Origin: Sedimenticola hydrogenitrophicus
GTDB taxonomy: Bacteria > Pseudomonadota > Gammaproteobacteria > Chromatiales > Chromatiaceae
Direction of reading: 5' to 3'
NCBI RefSeq assembly: GCF_025175675.1
Contig: NZ_JANIOA010000030.1
Span: 1-57,150 of the forward strand
DNA: 57,150 nucleotides
Below are positions 1-7,818 of the stretch, piece by piece (position 1 is the stretch's first letter; the number at the start of each line of letters is the position of its first letter). Under the pieces are notes generated by a model that was not told where the DNA came from, searched no databases, and was given only the letters and a program-made list of their open reading frames with translations. Position numbers and translations under genes: made by a program.

Positions 1-63
1 TCTGCACGTTTCTCAATGACGCGGATGGCACCGGCCCGCCACGGCCCTCATCGGACCATTTTT

Positions 64-212
64 TACAACGCCATGCCGGGCTGTGATGGCCTCGGGTGCT
101 GGCGGATAACCGTATTGTGCCACTGGTTGCCACCAGTATAGGGCCTTGTCGAGGTACTTTTCCAGATACTCGCCCCGAGCTGTACGAACCCCGGATCCGC
201 GCGCGGAGGTAG
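64..212 (-). pseudogene. Decayed C-terminal fragment of a Sel1-repeat protein
   Basis: Read on the minus strand, this stretch encodes GEYLEKYLDKALYWWQ followed by a GYPPAPEAI-like segment. It matches the last Sel1 repeat of the intact protein at 17964-18659 (GEHLEKNLDRARYWWQ, GYPNAQAAI). Towards 190-212 DNA similarity continues but the reading frame shifts, and no stop, start or upstream repeats are intact. I infer it is a relic of a second copy of the Sel1 gene. The intact copy sits at the downstream end of module 2, so the relic beside module 1 is one more sign that the two modules share ancestry. Confidence 0.7.
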
Positions 213-238
213 GCTCGTGTCGTGCTGAACCCTGGTGG

Positions 239-256
239 AGTTACCATTCCGTAACC
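239..256. promoter_or_regulatory. Putative activator site 1 upstream of module 1 (AGTTAC-N6-GTAACC)
   Basis: An 18-bp near-palindrome with one mismatch to GGTTAC-N6-GTAACC. It is the most distal of three such sites before the sigma-54 promoter at 583-598. The same motif occurs three times upstream of module 2, so I infer it is the binding site of the NtrC-type regulators in this window. Confidence 0.6.
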
Positions 257-377
257 CGGCGATTCGAATCGGGCCGATGGTCAGTGAGTTGAGTGGGGAT
301 TCGCCCGTACCGGCGGTTCGGCCTTTGGCGGTGGCGCCGGCTCTCACGACCCCGGCCGGGGATGGCCGACGGACCTT

Positions 378-395
378 GGTTACTGGGACGTAACA
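378..395. promoter_or_regulatory. Putative activator site 2 upstream of module 1 (GGTTAC-N6-GTAACA)
   Basis: Second copy of the GGTTAC-N6-GTAACC palindrome, with one mismatch in the last base. It lies about 190 bases upstream of the -24 element, a usual distance for a sigma-54 activator acting through DNA looping. Confidence 0.65.
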
Positions 396-466
396 CAGGG
401 CGTTTTTCGACCACATCTAAAAATAATAATATAAAACAATACGTTAACTGCTGGCTCGTGAGATCT

Positions 467-484
467 GGTTACCATCGGGTAACC
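467..484. promoter_or_regulatory. Putative activator site 3 upstream of module 1 (GGTTAC-N6-GTAACC)
   Basis: A perfect copy of the palindrome, about 100 bases upstream of the -24/-12 element at 583-598. This is the classic position of an enhancer for a sigma-54-dependent response regulator. Confidence 0.7.
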
Positions 485-582
485 CAGCGGCGCCGCTCGA
501 TCCGCTAAATCCCGGTTTCCCCTCCCGCAATGTGAAAAATATCCAGTTATTACAACAAGATAGAAAACCTACAAATAAACTG

Positions 583-598
583 TGGTATGAAAACTGCT
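583..598 (+). promoter_or_regulatory. Sigma-54 (-24/-12) promoter of module 1
   Basis: TGGTATGAAAACTGCT fits the RpoN consensus TGGCAC-N5-TTGCW, with GG (584-585) and GC (596-597) separated by exactly 10 bases. Transcription would start near 609, giving a leader of about 108 bases before the ATG at 717. The cluster's response regulator carries the GAFTGA loop that contacts sigma-54, which supports the call. Confidence 0.75.
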
Positions 599-716
599 TT
601 GGATATTGGCGTTCAGGAACGGTGCCGAAAAAGATATCCAAAAATGGCCATGGCGTTCCTGGCGGCTGTAGGTTCCTTAATCGCTTTCAACATAAATATC
701 ATAAGGAGGATTCCCC

Positions 717-1439
717 ATGCCCGTTGGTCTCCAGGCTGAACCATCCCTGGGCGTGCCCGGTAAAAAACGTTGGGCCATGGTGGTCGACTTGCGTCGATGC
801 ATCGGCTGTATGGCTTGCGTTTGTGCTGACAAGGCTGAATACGATGTGCCGCTTGGCGTATGGCGTACCATCGTAAAGGTCAAAGACACCGGTCACTACC
901 CCAATACCAAACGCCATTTCATGCCGCGTTTGTGCAATCACTGCGACAACCCGCCCTGTGTCCGGAACTGTCCGACCGAGGCCACCTACAAGCACGAGGA
1001 CGGCTTTGTCCTGCAACGCTACGAGCGCTGTATCGCCTGCCGCACCTGTGTCGCCGCCTGCCCCTACAACGCCCGGCACGTGTTGCCGAAGAATCGCGAC
1101 CGCGTGAAGATCGGTGGCGTGGTGGACAAGTGCACCTTCTGCAATCACCGCGTGGAAAAGGGGCTGCAGCCCGCCTGCGTGCAGACCTGTCTGGGCCGTT
1201 CGCGCATCTTCGGTGATCTGAACGATCCCAACAGCGAGGTATCCCGCCTGGTGGCGCGGCACAAGACGGTGGTGCTGAAACCCGACAAGGGCACGCGTCC
1301 CCAGGTGTACTACATCAAGCCGGACCGCGCCCAGACCGAGCAGGTGTTCAGTGCCCCGCACTCCTATGCCGCCCGTTCCGATGCCGAGGATTTCTACCGG
1401 CACAATCGGGGCAGCAAGTTCTTTTCCGGTGTCCTATAG
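717..1439 (+). CDS. Molybdoenzyme electron-transfer subunit B (four 4Fe-4S ferredoxin), module 1
   Basis: This 240-residue protein resembles PsrB/TtrB/NrfC-type subunits that relay electrons between the NrfD anchor and the molybdenum subunit. It has four cysteine groups near residues 27-38, 73-85, 105-117 and 137-158. In the first group the order is CIGCMACVCAD: the fourth ligand of the usual C-x2-C-x2-C-x3-C pattern is Asp, and a Cys sits two residues earlier. The module 2 homologue has Cys there. No Tat signal is present, so it is probably exported by riding with subunit A. The ATG at 717 follows a strong AAGGAGG. It begins the B-C-A-D operon downstream of a sigma-54 promoter. Confidence 0.88.
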   Translation: MPVGLQAEPSLGVPGKKRWAMVVDLRRCIGCMACVCADKAEYDVPLGVWRTIVKVKDTGHYPNTKRHFMPRLCNHCDNPPCVRNCPTEATYKHEDGFVLQRYERCIACRTCVAACPYNARHVLPKNRDRVKIGGVVDKCTFCNHRVEKGLQPACVQTCLGRSRIFGDLNDPNSEVSRLVARHKTVVLKPDKGTRPQVYYIKPDRAQTEQVFSAPHSYAARSDAEDFYRHNRGSKFFSGVL

Positions 1440-1450
1440 GGGAATGCATC

Positions 1451-2338
1451 ATGTTTGAGTACATGGAATACAACATCGCCCCCTGGGGGCAAGAGATCGT
1501 TATCTACTTCTTTCTGATCGGTGCCGCCGCCATGACCTTCGTCTATGCCGCCGCGCCGGCGGTATTCGGCAATGTCTTCGGCGGTGTGGCGAAGTCGATG
1601 GAGCCGTTCCAGAAGATCGGATTGCTGGTTTCACTGATCCTGCTCGCCATCTGTGGTCCGCTGCTGATCATGGATCTGGGACAGCCGAGCCGGTTCCTCT
1701 ACCCGATCCTCTATTTCCACTGGACCTCGCCGCTCTCCTGGGGGTCGCTGTTCCTCCCCTTGTTCGGCCTTTGCATCATCGGGTTCTACTTCGGCTTGGT
1801 GAAGGGGAATCAGGAGCTGATGCGGGTCACGGGTATTTTGGGTTCGCTGCTGGCGCTCTCCATGCCGCTCTATACCGGGCTCGACCTGATGGTCAACCAG
1901 ACCCGGGAGTTGTGGAGCAACCCGACCATCCCGCTGCTGTTTGTGATTCTCTCCATGAGCTCCGGCACCGCGGTGGTGGCGGTCATCCAGCTGGTGCGCG
2001 GCCAGCTCACCGCGCAAGCCGTCGAGTTTCTGCACGCCTTTCTCTATCTCGCTCTGGCGGTCACCTTCGCCCTGTTCCTGGCCGAGTGGGTGGTGCTCAA
2101 CTACGGCACTGGCGAGAAGCAGCAGGCCTGGGAGATCATCAACCAGCAGTTCGGCTTCAAGTACTGGGGGATGACCTTCCTGATCGGGATCCTGGCGCCG
2201 CTGGTGCTGGTGGCCATGCCCAAGTTGGGGCGTGATCCAAGAATCCTGACCCTGGCGGCGGTGCTGAGCGCGGTGGGTGCCTACAGCTTCAGGGAAGTGC
2301 TGATCTACGCCGGTCAGCTCACCCAGATCAATTTCTGA
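1451..2338 (+). CDS. NrfD/PsrC-type membrane anchor subunit C, module 1
   Basis: A 295-residue, strongly hydrophobic protein with about eight predicted membrane helices, typical of NrfD/PsrC/DmsC-like anchors that exchange electrons with the quinone pool. The N-terminus starts with MFEYMEYNIAPWGQEIVIYFF and enters the first helix. It begins 11 bases after subunit B ends and stops 10 bases before subunit A begins, so the three are almost certainly co-transcribed and form one membrane-bound complex facing the periplasm. No haem-binding histidine pattern was assessed. Family assignment is firm; quinone type and direction of electron flow are not visible. Confidence 0.88.
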   Translation: MFEYMEYNIAPWGQEIVIYFFLIGAAAMTFVYAAAPAVFGNVFGGVAKSMEPFQKIGLLVSLILLAICGPLLIMDLGQPSRFLYPILYFHWTSPLSWGSLFLPLFGLCIIGFYFGLVKGNQELMRVTGILGSLLALSMPLYTGLDLMVNQTRELWSNPTIPLLFVILSMSSGTAVVAVIQLVRGQLTAQAVEFLHAFLYLALAVTFALFLAEWVVLNYGTGEKQQAWEIINQQFGFKYWGMTFLIGILAPLVLVAMPKLGRDPRILTLAAVLSAVGAYSFREVLIYAGQLTQINF

Positions 2339-2348
2339 GGAGACAAAG

Positions 2349-5018
2349 ATGAGTGACTCTATTAAATTCACCCGCCGCGATTTTATGAAATTCGGCGGCG
2401 CGGTGGGAACCGCCGCCGGCGCCCTGGGCCTGACCAGCAGTCGCCTGGTAGCCATGGAGCAGGACCTGGGGGGCAAGGACTACTCGCCGGCCACCGGCGC
2501 GGAACGCCAGGCGGTGCCTTATACCTGCATGGCCTGCAATATCGAGGACGGCGGTGTCGCCTACGTGGAGAACGGCCGTATCGTCAAGCTGGAAGGCAAC
2601 ATGGATCATCCGAATACCCGCGGCAAGCTGTGCGCCAAGGGTAATTCCGGCTTCCTGCACGTCTACGATCCCGACCGCATCATGACGCCGCTACTGCGTA
2701 CCGGCAAACGCGGCGAGGGCAAGTGGAAACGCATCTCTTATGACGAGGCCACCACCCTGCTGGCAAGCAAGCTGCGCGAGGTGATCGATCGCGCCGATGC
2801 CGAGCATAAACCGGAAATCCTCAACGAGATAGTGTTCAAGTATGGGCGCGATCGTACCGGCGGCGCCGTGGGCCGTTTCATGCACGCCCTCGGTTCCAAC
2901 GCCGTGCTCAACCACACCAATATCTGCGAGTCCTCGAAGAAGATCGGACTGGAGCCCACCTGGGGTCCGGATATCGAGTCCTGCGACTGGGCCAACACCA
3001 AGTACATCCTCAACTTCGGTTCCAATGTCCTGGAGACCGCCTACTTCATGAATCCCAACGCCCAGCGTCTGGTGGATGGCGTGGTGGGCAACAAGGCCAA
3101 GCTGGTGAGCTTCGATGTGCGCATGTCCAACACCTCGGGCTTTGCCGATGAGGCCTTCTTCCCCTATCCGGGCACCGACGGCGCCATCGCCCTGGCCATG
3201 GCCCATGTGATCATGAACGAGGGGCTGCACGATGCTGATTTCATCAGCAACTGGACCAACGTCAGCGTCAAGCAGTTGATCGATCACCTGAAACCCTACA
3301 CGCCGGAGTTCGCCGAGGAGGAGTCGGGGATGTCAGCGAAGGATATTCGCCGCATCGCCCGTGAGTTCGCCACCACCAAACCGGCCACCACCTTCTCCTA
3401 CCGGGGACCCTGCAAGCATGTCTGGGGCTCCTACCAGGAGGCGGCGATCAACATGCTCAACGTCATTACCGGTAACGTGGAGAAGAAGGGCGGTTACTGC
3501 CTGCCCCGGGGCATGGGCTGGCCGCAGCCGCAGCCGGAGCCGCCCAAGGGCAAGACTGCAAGCCTGATCGCCGCGCCGCCGCTCTATCCGCTGGCCTCGC
3601 ACCATGTATCGACCCATGCCCCCTACATGATCAAGAAGGGCGAGGCCAAGGTGTCGGTGTGGATGCACTACTACGACAACCCGGTATACACCTACCCGTC
3701 GAGCCATGTCTGGAAGGAGATGCTGAGCGACGAAAAGCTGATCCCGTTCCAGGTCTCCTTCAGCCCCTACATGTCGGAAACCACGGAGCTGGCGGACCTG
3801 ATCATCCCCGATGTCACCTACCTGGAACGGCACGATCCCGAGTCGATGCCGGGTGGGCTCTATCCCTGCCTCTCCATCCGCCAGCCGGTGGTCAAGCCCC
3901 TGGGCGGCACCCAGGAGTTCCGCCAGACCCTGATCGATGTGATCCACAAGGTCGATCCGGACGGTTCGAAGGGGATGAAGAAGTATTTCGCCTTCAACAG
4001 CGTTGAAGACTGGATGCGCGCCCACTTCGACGCGATCCCGGGCCTCAAGGAGGATGGCGGCTGGGACTTCATGAAGAAGAAGGGGGTCTGGCCCATCTAT
4101 GGCGAGGTGGACAAGGTGACTGCCAAGATCGTCGACAAGAACGGCAACGATGTGGAGCCCGATTACGGCCTCTACACCAAGGAGATCTCCGCCTCCGACA
4201 TGGCCGGGGCCGAGGTCGATCCCGACGGCACCATCAAGAAGGACGGGCAGGCCATCGGCGTGCAAGTCAACGGCCGCAACATGGTCGGCTTCGGTACCCC
4301 CTCGCGGCGCATGGAGCTTTACAAGGCGAGCTACAAAAAGTATGGCTTCAACCCGTTGCCGGTCTACAAGCGTCTGCCCTCCCGGGACAAGAAGGCGGAT
4401 GAGTTGGTGCTGACCACCTACAAGGTGAATGTCCACACCCAGAGCCGCACCGCCTCGCTGAAATACCTGGCCGAGCTGTACCACAAGAATCCGGCCTGGA
4501 TCAATCCGAAGACGGCGGCGGCACGCGGGCTTAGCGACGGGGACCTGATCCGGGTCACCTCCTCGCTGGGTTATATCGTGACCCGTGCCCACGTCACCGA
4601 GGGGATCCACCCGGATGTGGTGGCCATCTCCACCGCCTGCGGCCACAGCGCCTACGGCCGCCTGGCCCAACTCAAGCAGCGCGAGCAGGCGGCGGATTAT
4701 GTGCAGGGGGGTGATGCGGATATCGCCAACAACGTCTGGTGGAATGACAAGGGGGTGCATCCCAACCCGATCATCCGCCTGGCGGTCGATCCCATCGGCG
4801 GTTCCCAGGGCTGGTATGACACGGTGGTCACCGTCTCCAAGGCGGAGTCGGGGGATAAATACGGCGACACCAACGCCAGCCTGGAGGCCTCGATGAAGGA
4901 TTACGAGGAGACCCTGCGCTACGCCTACACCGGCGACATCCACCGCTCCAAGCACCAGGAGGTGGATATCGACTGGAACAGTCTCCCTGAACCTGCGCTG
5001 CCCAGCGGCGGCCATTAA
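2349..5018 (+). CDS. Mo-bisPGD oxidoreductase catalytic subunit A, module 1 (Psr/Arr/Arx/Srd-like, substrate unknown)
   Basis: An 889-residue DMSO-reductase-family enzyme. Residues 9-15 (TRRDFMK) are a Tat signal, so it folds with cofactor before export to the periplasm. The FS0 region near residue 60 reads CMACNIED and the last ligand lies in KLCAKG; aligned without gaps to the module 2 enzyme (CYQCVTRC), the third Cys is Asp. HTNICESSKK contains the probable Cys ligand of molybdenum. The C-terminal domain (about 690 onward) carries cofactor-binding segments such as HTQSRTASLKYL and ACGHSAYGR. Relatives act on polysulfide, thiosulfate, arsenic or selenate. It lacks the GRGWG motif I recall for ArxA, so no symbol is given. 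AGGAG precedes the ATG. Confidence 0.88.
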   Translation: MSDSIKFTRRDFMKFGGAVGTAAGALGLTSSRLVAMEQDLGGKDYSPATGAERQAVPYTCMACNIEDGGVAYVENGRIVKLEGNMDHPNTRGKLCAKGNSGFLHVYDPDRIMTPLLRTGKRGEGKWKRISYDEATTLLASKLREVIDRADAEHKPEILNEIVFKYGRDRTGGAVGRFMHALGSNAVLNHTNICESSKKIGLEPTWGPDIESCDWANTKYILNFGSNVLETAYFMNPNAQRLVDGVVGNKAKLVSFDVRMSNTSGFADEAFFPYPGTDGAIALAMAHVIMNEGLHDADFISNWTNVSVKQLIDHLKPYTPEFAEEESGMSAKDIRRIAREFATTKPATTFSYRGPCKHVWGSYQEAAINMLNVITGNVEKKGGYCLPRGMGWPQPQPEPPKGKTASLIAAPPLYPLASHHVSTHAPYMIKKGEAKVSVWMHYYDNPVYTYPSSHVWKEMLSDEKLIPFQVSFSPYMSETTELADLIIPDVTYLERHDPESMPGGLYPCLSIRQPVVKPLGGTQEFRQTLIDVIHKVDPDGSKGMKKYFAFNSVEDWMRAHFDAIPGLKEDGGWDFMKKKGVWPIYGEVDKVTAKIVDKNGNDVEPDYGLYTKEISASDMAGAEVDPDGTIKKDGQAIGVQVNGRNMVGFGTPSRRMELYKASYKKYGFNPLPVYKRLPSRDKKADELVLTTYKVNVHTQSRTASLKYLAELYHKNPAWINPKTAAARGLSDGDLIRVTSSLGYIVTRAHVTEGIHPDVVAISTACGHSAYGRLAQLKQREQAADYVQGGDADIANNVWWNDKGVHPNPIIRLAVDPIGGSQGWYDTVVTVSKAESGDKYGDTNASLEASMKDYEETLRYAYTGDIHRSKHQEVDIDWNSLPEPALPSGGH

Positions 5019-5024
5019 CCTGCC

Positions 5025-5055
5025 ACACCCCCGGTGTCCCGGACGCCGGGGGTGT
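5025..5055 (+). terminator. Stem-loop between subunit A and TorD chaperone genes
   Basis: A 10-bp perfect inverted repeat (ACACCCCCGG and its complement) around an 11-base loop lies just after the stop of subunit A. No run of T follows (tatttg), so it is more likely an attenuator or a 3' mRNA stabiliser that lowers expression of the chaperone than a full terminator. Confidence 0.5.
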
Positions 5056-5079
5056 ATTTGCTGATTGGGAGGAGAAGAG

Positions 5080-5838
5080 ATGCAGACAACAACCACTATG
5101 GCATCGGAAACAATAATGGAAAACGGTTTTGAACATGAGCATGAGCGGGTAGCCGAGACCCAGGCCCTGGCCGGGCTGTTCGGCTTCCTGGCCCGCTGTA
5201 TCGAAGAGGAGGCGGATGCGGCCCTGATCGATCTGATCCGCGGCGAACTGCGTGAACCGCTGGCCGCGGCCGGCCTCGGATTCGACGAGGAATTTTATCA
5301 CACCCCGACCGCGACCCTGGTGGAGGTCCTGGCCGAGGAGTACACGGGACTGTTCGTGGCACCGGGTTGCATCAGCCCCTATGCCTCGGTGGTCGAGACC
5401 GGTTGCATGTTCAAGGAGCCGGCGGATCGCGCGGCCGCGGCCTACCGCCAGGCGGGCTGGGACTATCGCAACCGCCTGAGCGGTGAGTTCCCGGACCATA
5501 TCGGCACCATGCTGGGTTTTTATGCCAAGCTGGCCGAAGCCGAGGCGACGGCACGGCTTACCGGGGATAGCGAACGGGCCGAACAGTACCAGACACAGCG
5601 CGAGGCCTTCCTGCTGGAACAGCTGGCCGAGTGGGGGCCGGGCTGGTGCCAGCGCGCCGCCGACGCCGCACTGCTGCCGTTTTACAAACGCTTGCTGGGG
5701 ATGGCCGAACAGGCGCTCTGGTCGGAGCTGGAACAGCGGGTTGAGCGGCGCCGCCTACGCGAACTGGCGGCGCTGAACCGGCGTGAGCCCAAGCGCCTGG
5801 ACTACGACGCCGATTTCCGCAAGGCCTCGGGTCTATGA
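5080..5838 (+). CDS. TorD/DmsD-family molybdoenzyme chaperone, module 1
   Basis: A 252-residue, mostly helical cytoplasmic protein of the TorD family, which binds the Tat signal of its partner and guides cofactor insertion. The family-type segment EEYTGLFVAPGCISPYASV (about residues 84-102) is present. I use the ATG at 5080 because GGAGGAGAAGAG stands right before it. An in-frame TTG at 5065 would add five residues. Its cognate partner should be subunit A (2349-5018), from which it is separated by a stem-loop. The stop overlaps the ATG of the following glycosyltransferase gene (ATGA), so the two are translationally coupled. Confidence 0.82.
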   Translation: MQTTTTMASETIMENGFEHEHERVAETQALAGLFGFLARCIEEEADAALIDLIRGELREPLAAAGLGFDEEFYHTPTATLVEVLAEEYTGLFVAPGCISPYASVVETGCMFKEPADRAAAAYRQAGWDYRNRLSGEFPDHIGTMLGFYAKLAEAEATARLTGDSERAEQYQTQREAFLLEQLAEWGPGWCQRAADAALLPFYKRLLGMAEQALWSELEQRVERRRLRELAALNRREPKRLDYDADFRKASGL

Positions 5839-6989
5839 ACACGCGTGCCCCACGGGTGCTGCTGGTGGAGGGCTCCGGGCGCGGCTTCCTGAGCCACTAC
5901 AGCCACGCCCTGGCGCTCGGCCTGCAGCGGGCCGGTATCGAGACCCAGCTGCTGACCGGCCGGCGCGACGAGCTGGAAGGCTGGGCGGTGTCCTTTCACA
6001 AGCAGACCTGCCTCGACGGTGGTCGGCTCGGCTGGCGCTGTGTGCGCCGGCAGGTTATCGAAACGCGCCCCGACATCGTCCACCTGCAGTGGGTCGACAA
6101 TCCCTTCCGCGCCCTGCGCTTCGTGCGCTGGGCGCACAAACGGGGAGTGCGGGTGGTGTATACCCCGCACAACATCCTGCCCCACGAAAAGCGCTGGCTG
6201 CTGATGCCCGCCTACCGCTTGTTGTATCGCATGATTGACCGGGTGGTGGCGCGTGATGCGCACCTGGCCTGGGCGCTGGAGGAGCTGCTGGACACCCCCG
6301 GGGAGCGGTTGACGCTGTTGCCCGGCAGTCCCAACTTTCTGGCGTTGCAGGTGCTGGAATGCCAGGTTGATTCGCCGGCTCCAAAAAAAGTGGCGGGTGA
6401 GCGTCGACTGCTGTTCTTCGGTCACGGCTGCCGGCGCAAGGGGCTGGACCGGCTGCTGGAAACCGTGGCCGGCAACCACTGGCCCGAGGCGATGCATCTG
6501 GTCGTGGCGGGCGAGGAGGTGCTGAGCGGCATATCGGACGAGTTGCTTGATGCCGCCAGCCGTGCCGCGCGCATCACCCTGATCGACCGCTATGTGGCAC
6601 CCCGGGAGGTGGCCGCCCTGTTCCGGGATGCCGATCTGCTGTTGATGCCCTATGTCAAACAGTGCAAGAGTCCGCTGCTCGATCTGGCCGCCGCGTTGCG
6701 TCTGCCGGTGCTGCGCTCCGACCGGGTGCAGGGCGCCGATTTTCGCGAGGACGTGCACGGCTGTACCTTCTCCCATGACGATCATGCGGCCATGGAGCGC
6801 CGCTTGAAGCAGACCCACTGGCTGTCCGGGGTGAGGGACAGTCTCGCGGCCATGGACGATCCGCTGGCGGCTATCGACCGGCTCGCCGAGGGCCACCGGC
6901 AGCTCTACCTGAAAGTCCGTGAAGAACGTCTGCCGGGCAGTGATATGCATCGGTTTCCGGCCTTTCTCGCACCGCTTTCCGAGGTCTGA
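5835..6989 (+). CDS. GT-B fold glycosyltransferase, group 1-like
   Basis: This 384-residue protein has the two-domain layout of GT4-like glycosyltransferases. The N-terminal domain opens with a Rossmann-like strand and GRGFLSHYSHALA, followed by DIVHLQWVD and VVYTPHNILPHEKR. The C-terminal domain has LLFFGHGCRRKGLDRLLE and an acidic DADLLLMPYVKQCKSPLLDLA segment corresponding to the donor site. There is no signal peptide, so it should act in the cytoplasm. It overlaps the TorD gene by 4 bases. A glycosyltransferase is an odd partner for a molybdoenzyme chaperone, and its acceptor is unknown. A long repeat-filled gap follows. Confidence 0.75.
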   Translation: MNTRAPRVLLVEGSGRGFLSHYSHALALGLQRAGIETQLLTGRRDELEGWAVSFHKQTCLDGGRLGWRCVRRQVIETRPDIVHLQWVDNPFRALRFVRWAHKRGVRVVYTPHNILPHEKRWLLMPAYRLLYRMIDRVVARDAHLAWALEELLDTPGERLTLLPGSPNFLALQVLECQVDSPAPKKVAGERRLLFFGHGCRRKGLDRLLETVAGNHWPEAMHLVVAGEEVLSGISDELLDAASRAARITLIDRYVAPREVAALFRDADLLLMPYVKQCKSPLLDLAAALRLPVLRSDRVQGADFREDVHGCTFSHDDHAAMERRLKQTHWLSGVRDSLAAMDDPLAAIDRLAEGHRQLYLKVREERLPGSDMHRFPAFLAPLSEV

Positions 6990-7086
6990 ATCAACCATGC
7001 GTAACCGATTTTTTGCGGAACTCCGGTACCCATTTGAGACAGGGACGTTTCATTTTTTTTCGCGGCTCAGGCGCCTTATGAAGCCC

Positions 7087-7171
7087 GTAGGGTGGGGTGA
7101 GGAACGAACCCCAACATCATGGCGCACACGCATGAAACCCCGTTGGGGTTCGCAGGCTCACCCCAACCTAC
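7087..7171. repeat. Dispersed hairpin repeat R1, copy 1
   Basis: An 85-base imperfect inverted repeat whose ends read GTAGGGTGGGGTGAGG and its complement. A second copy in the opposite orientation lies at 40654-40738, and part of a third lies at about 43234-43249 next to a MITE. It fills the first half of the gene-free gap 6990-7383. It holds no ORF worth reporting. Confidence 0.75.
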
Positions 7172-7185
7172 GAAGCGTAAGTTTT

Positions 7186-7350
7186 GTAGGGTGGGTTAGG
7201 CGCGCCTGGCACAGGGGGTGGCCGTTTGCATTGCGCCGTGCGCGCGCCGTAACCCACCGTTTGGCGGTCGGGGAGTCGGTGGGTTACGCGGCGCCCGGCT
7301 GTTGTCGTAGTCGGGAAGGGTGGTGCCTGTGCGCCGCTAACCCACCCTAC
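7186..7350. repeat. Dispersed hairpin repeat R2 (GTAGGGTGGGTTAG ends)
   Basis: A 165-base element with matching inverted ends (GTAGGGTGGGTTAG and CTAACCCACCCTAC) and internal inverted copies of GTAACCCACC/GGTGGGTTAC. It abuts R1 and ends about 20 bases before the ribosome-binding site of the next gene, so the gap 6990-7383 is almost entirely repeat DNA. Confidence 0.75.
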
Positions 7351-7383
7351 GAAACTTCCACACAATCTTGAGGAGTGCATAAG

Positions 7384-7818
7384 ATGGCGGGTGCGGGACA
7401 GACAGTGATTCTGATTGCGCATGAGCGCAAGCTGCCGGAACTGATCAAACTGATGAAGATCCAGCAGCCGGTATTCAAGGAATACCGGCTGCTGGCGACG
7501 TCCGAGACCGGCGAGGCGATCGAACACGAACTGGCGCTGGAAGTGACACACCTGTTTTCCGGTAAAAAGGGCGGCGAGATCCAGCTCTGCGGCCTGGTCT
7601 GCACCAACACGATTCGGGCGGTCTACTTTATCCGTGACCCGGAGAACCCGGCCGCCGACGAGCCGGATATCAGCCCCTTCTACCGCGCCTGCGATCTGAA
7701 CAACGTGCCCCTGGCCACCAACATGGTCAGCGCCGTCGCCCTGACTTACTGGCTGGGGCGCAAAATCGCCGCGCCGGCAGCGGCGAGTGATTCAAGGGAG
7801 AACGCAGCATGCGACTGA
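7384..7818 (+). CDS. Methylglyoxal-synthase-like (MGS-fold) protein with altered active site
   Basis: A 144-residue protein that aligns along most of its length with methylglyoxal synthase: VILIAHERK, FSGKKGGEIQLCGL, IRDPENPAADEPDI and NNVPLATNMVSA correspond to the phosphate-binding and catalytic segments of MgsA. The general base (Asp71 in E. coli) aligns with Glu, Asp20 with Glu and His98 with Asp, whereas His19 and the Asp of RDP are kept. Ordinary conversion of dihydroxyacetone phosphate to methylglyoxal is therefore doubtful; binding of a small anion or phosphate is an inference. The ATG at 7384 follows AGGAG. Its end overlaps the following ferredoxin gene by 10 bases, which ties it to the redox cluster. 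Confidence 0.72.
   Translation: MAGAGQTVILIAHERKLPELIKLMKIQQPVFKEYRLLATSETGEAIEHELALEVTHLFSGKKGGEIQLCGLVCTNTIRAVYFIRDPENPAADEPDISPFYRACDLNNVPLATNMVSAVALTYWLGRKIAAPAAASDSRENAACD

Noticed and set aside
63-416. A 117-residue minus-strand gene at the left edge
   Set aside because: It is not in the frame of the Sel1 relic, has no recognisable domain and overlaps two regulatory palindromes.
2890-2950. Selenocysteine at the molybdenum ligand
   Set aside because: The codon in the NICESS segment is TGC (Cys), and no in-frame TGA occurs in the gene.
2349-5018. Tetrathionate reductase TtrA
   Set aside because: TtrA proteins are usually longer (about 1000 residues) and TtrS is normally a single fused sensor; here the sensor parts are separate.
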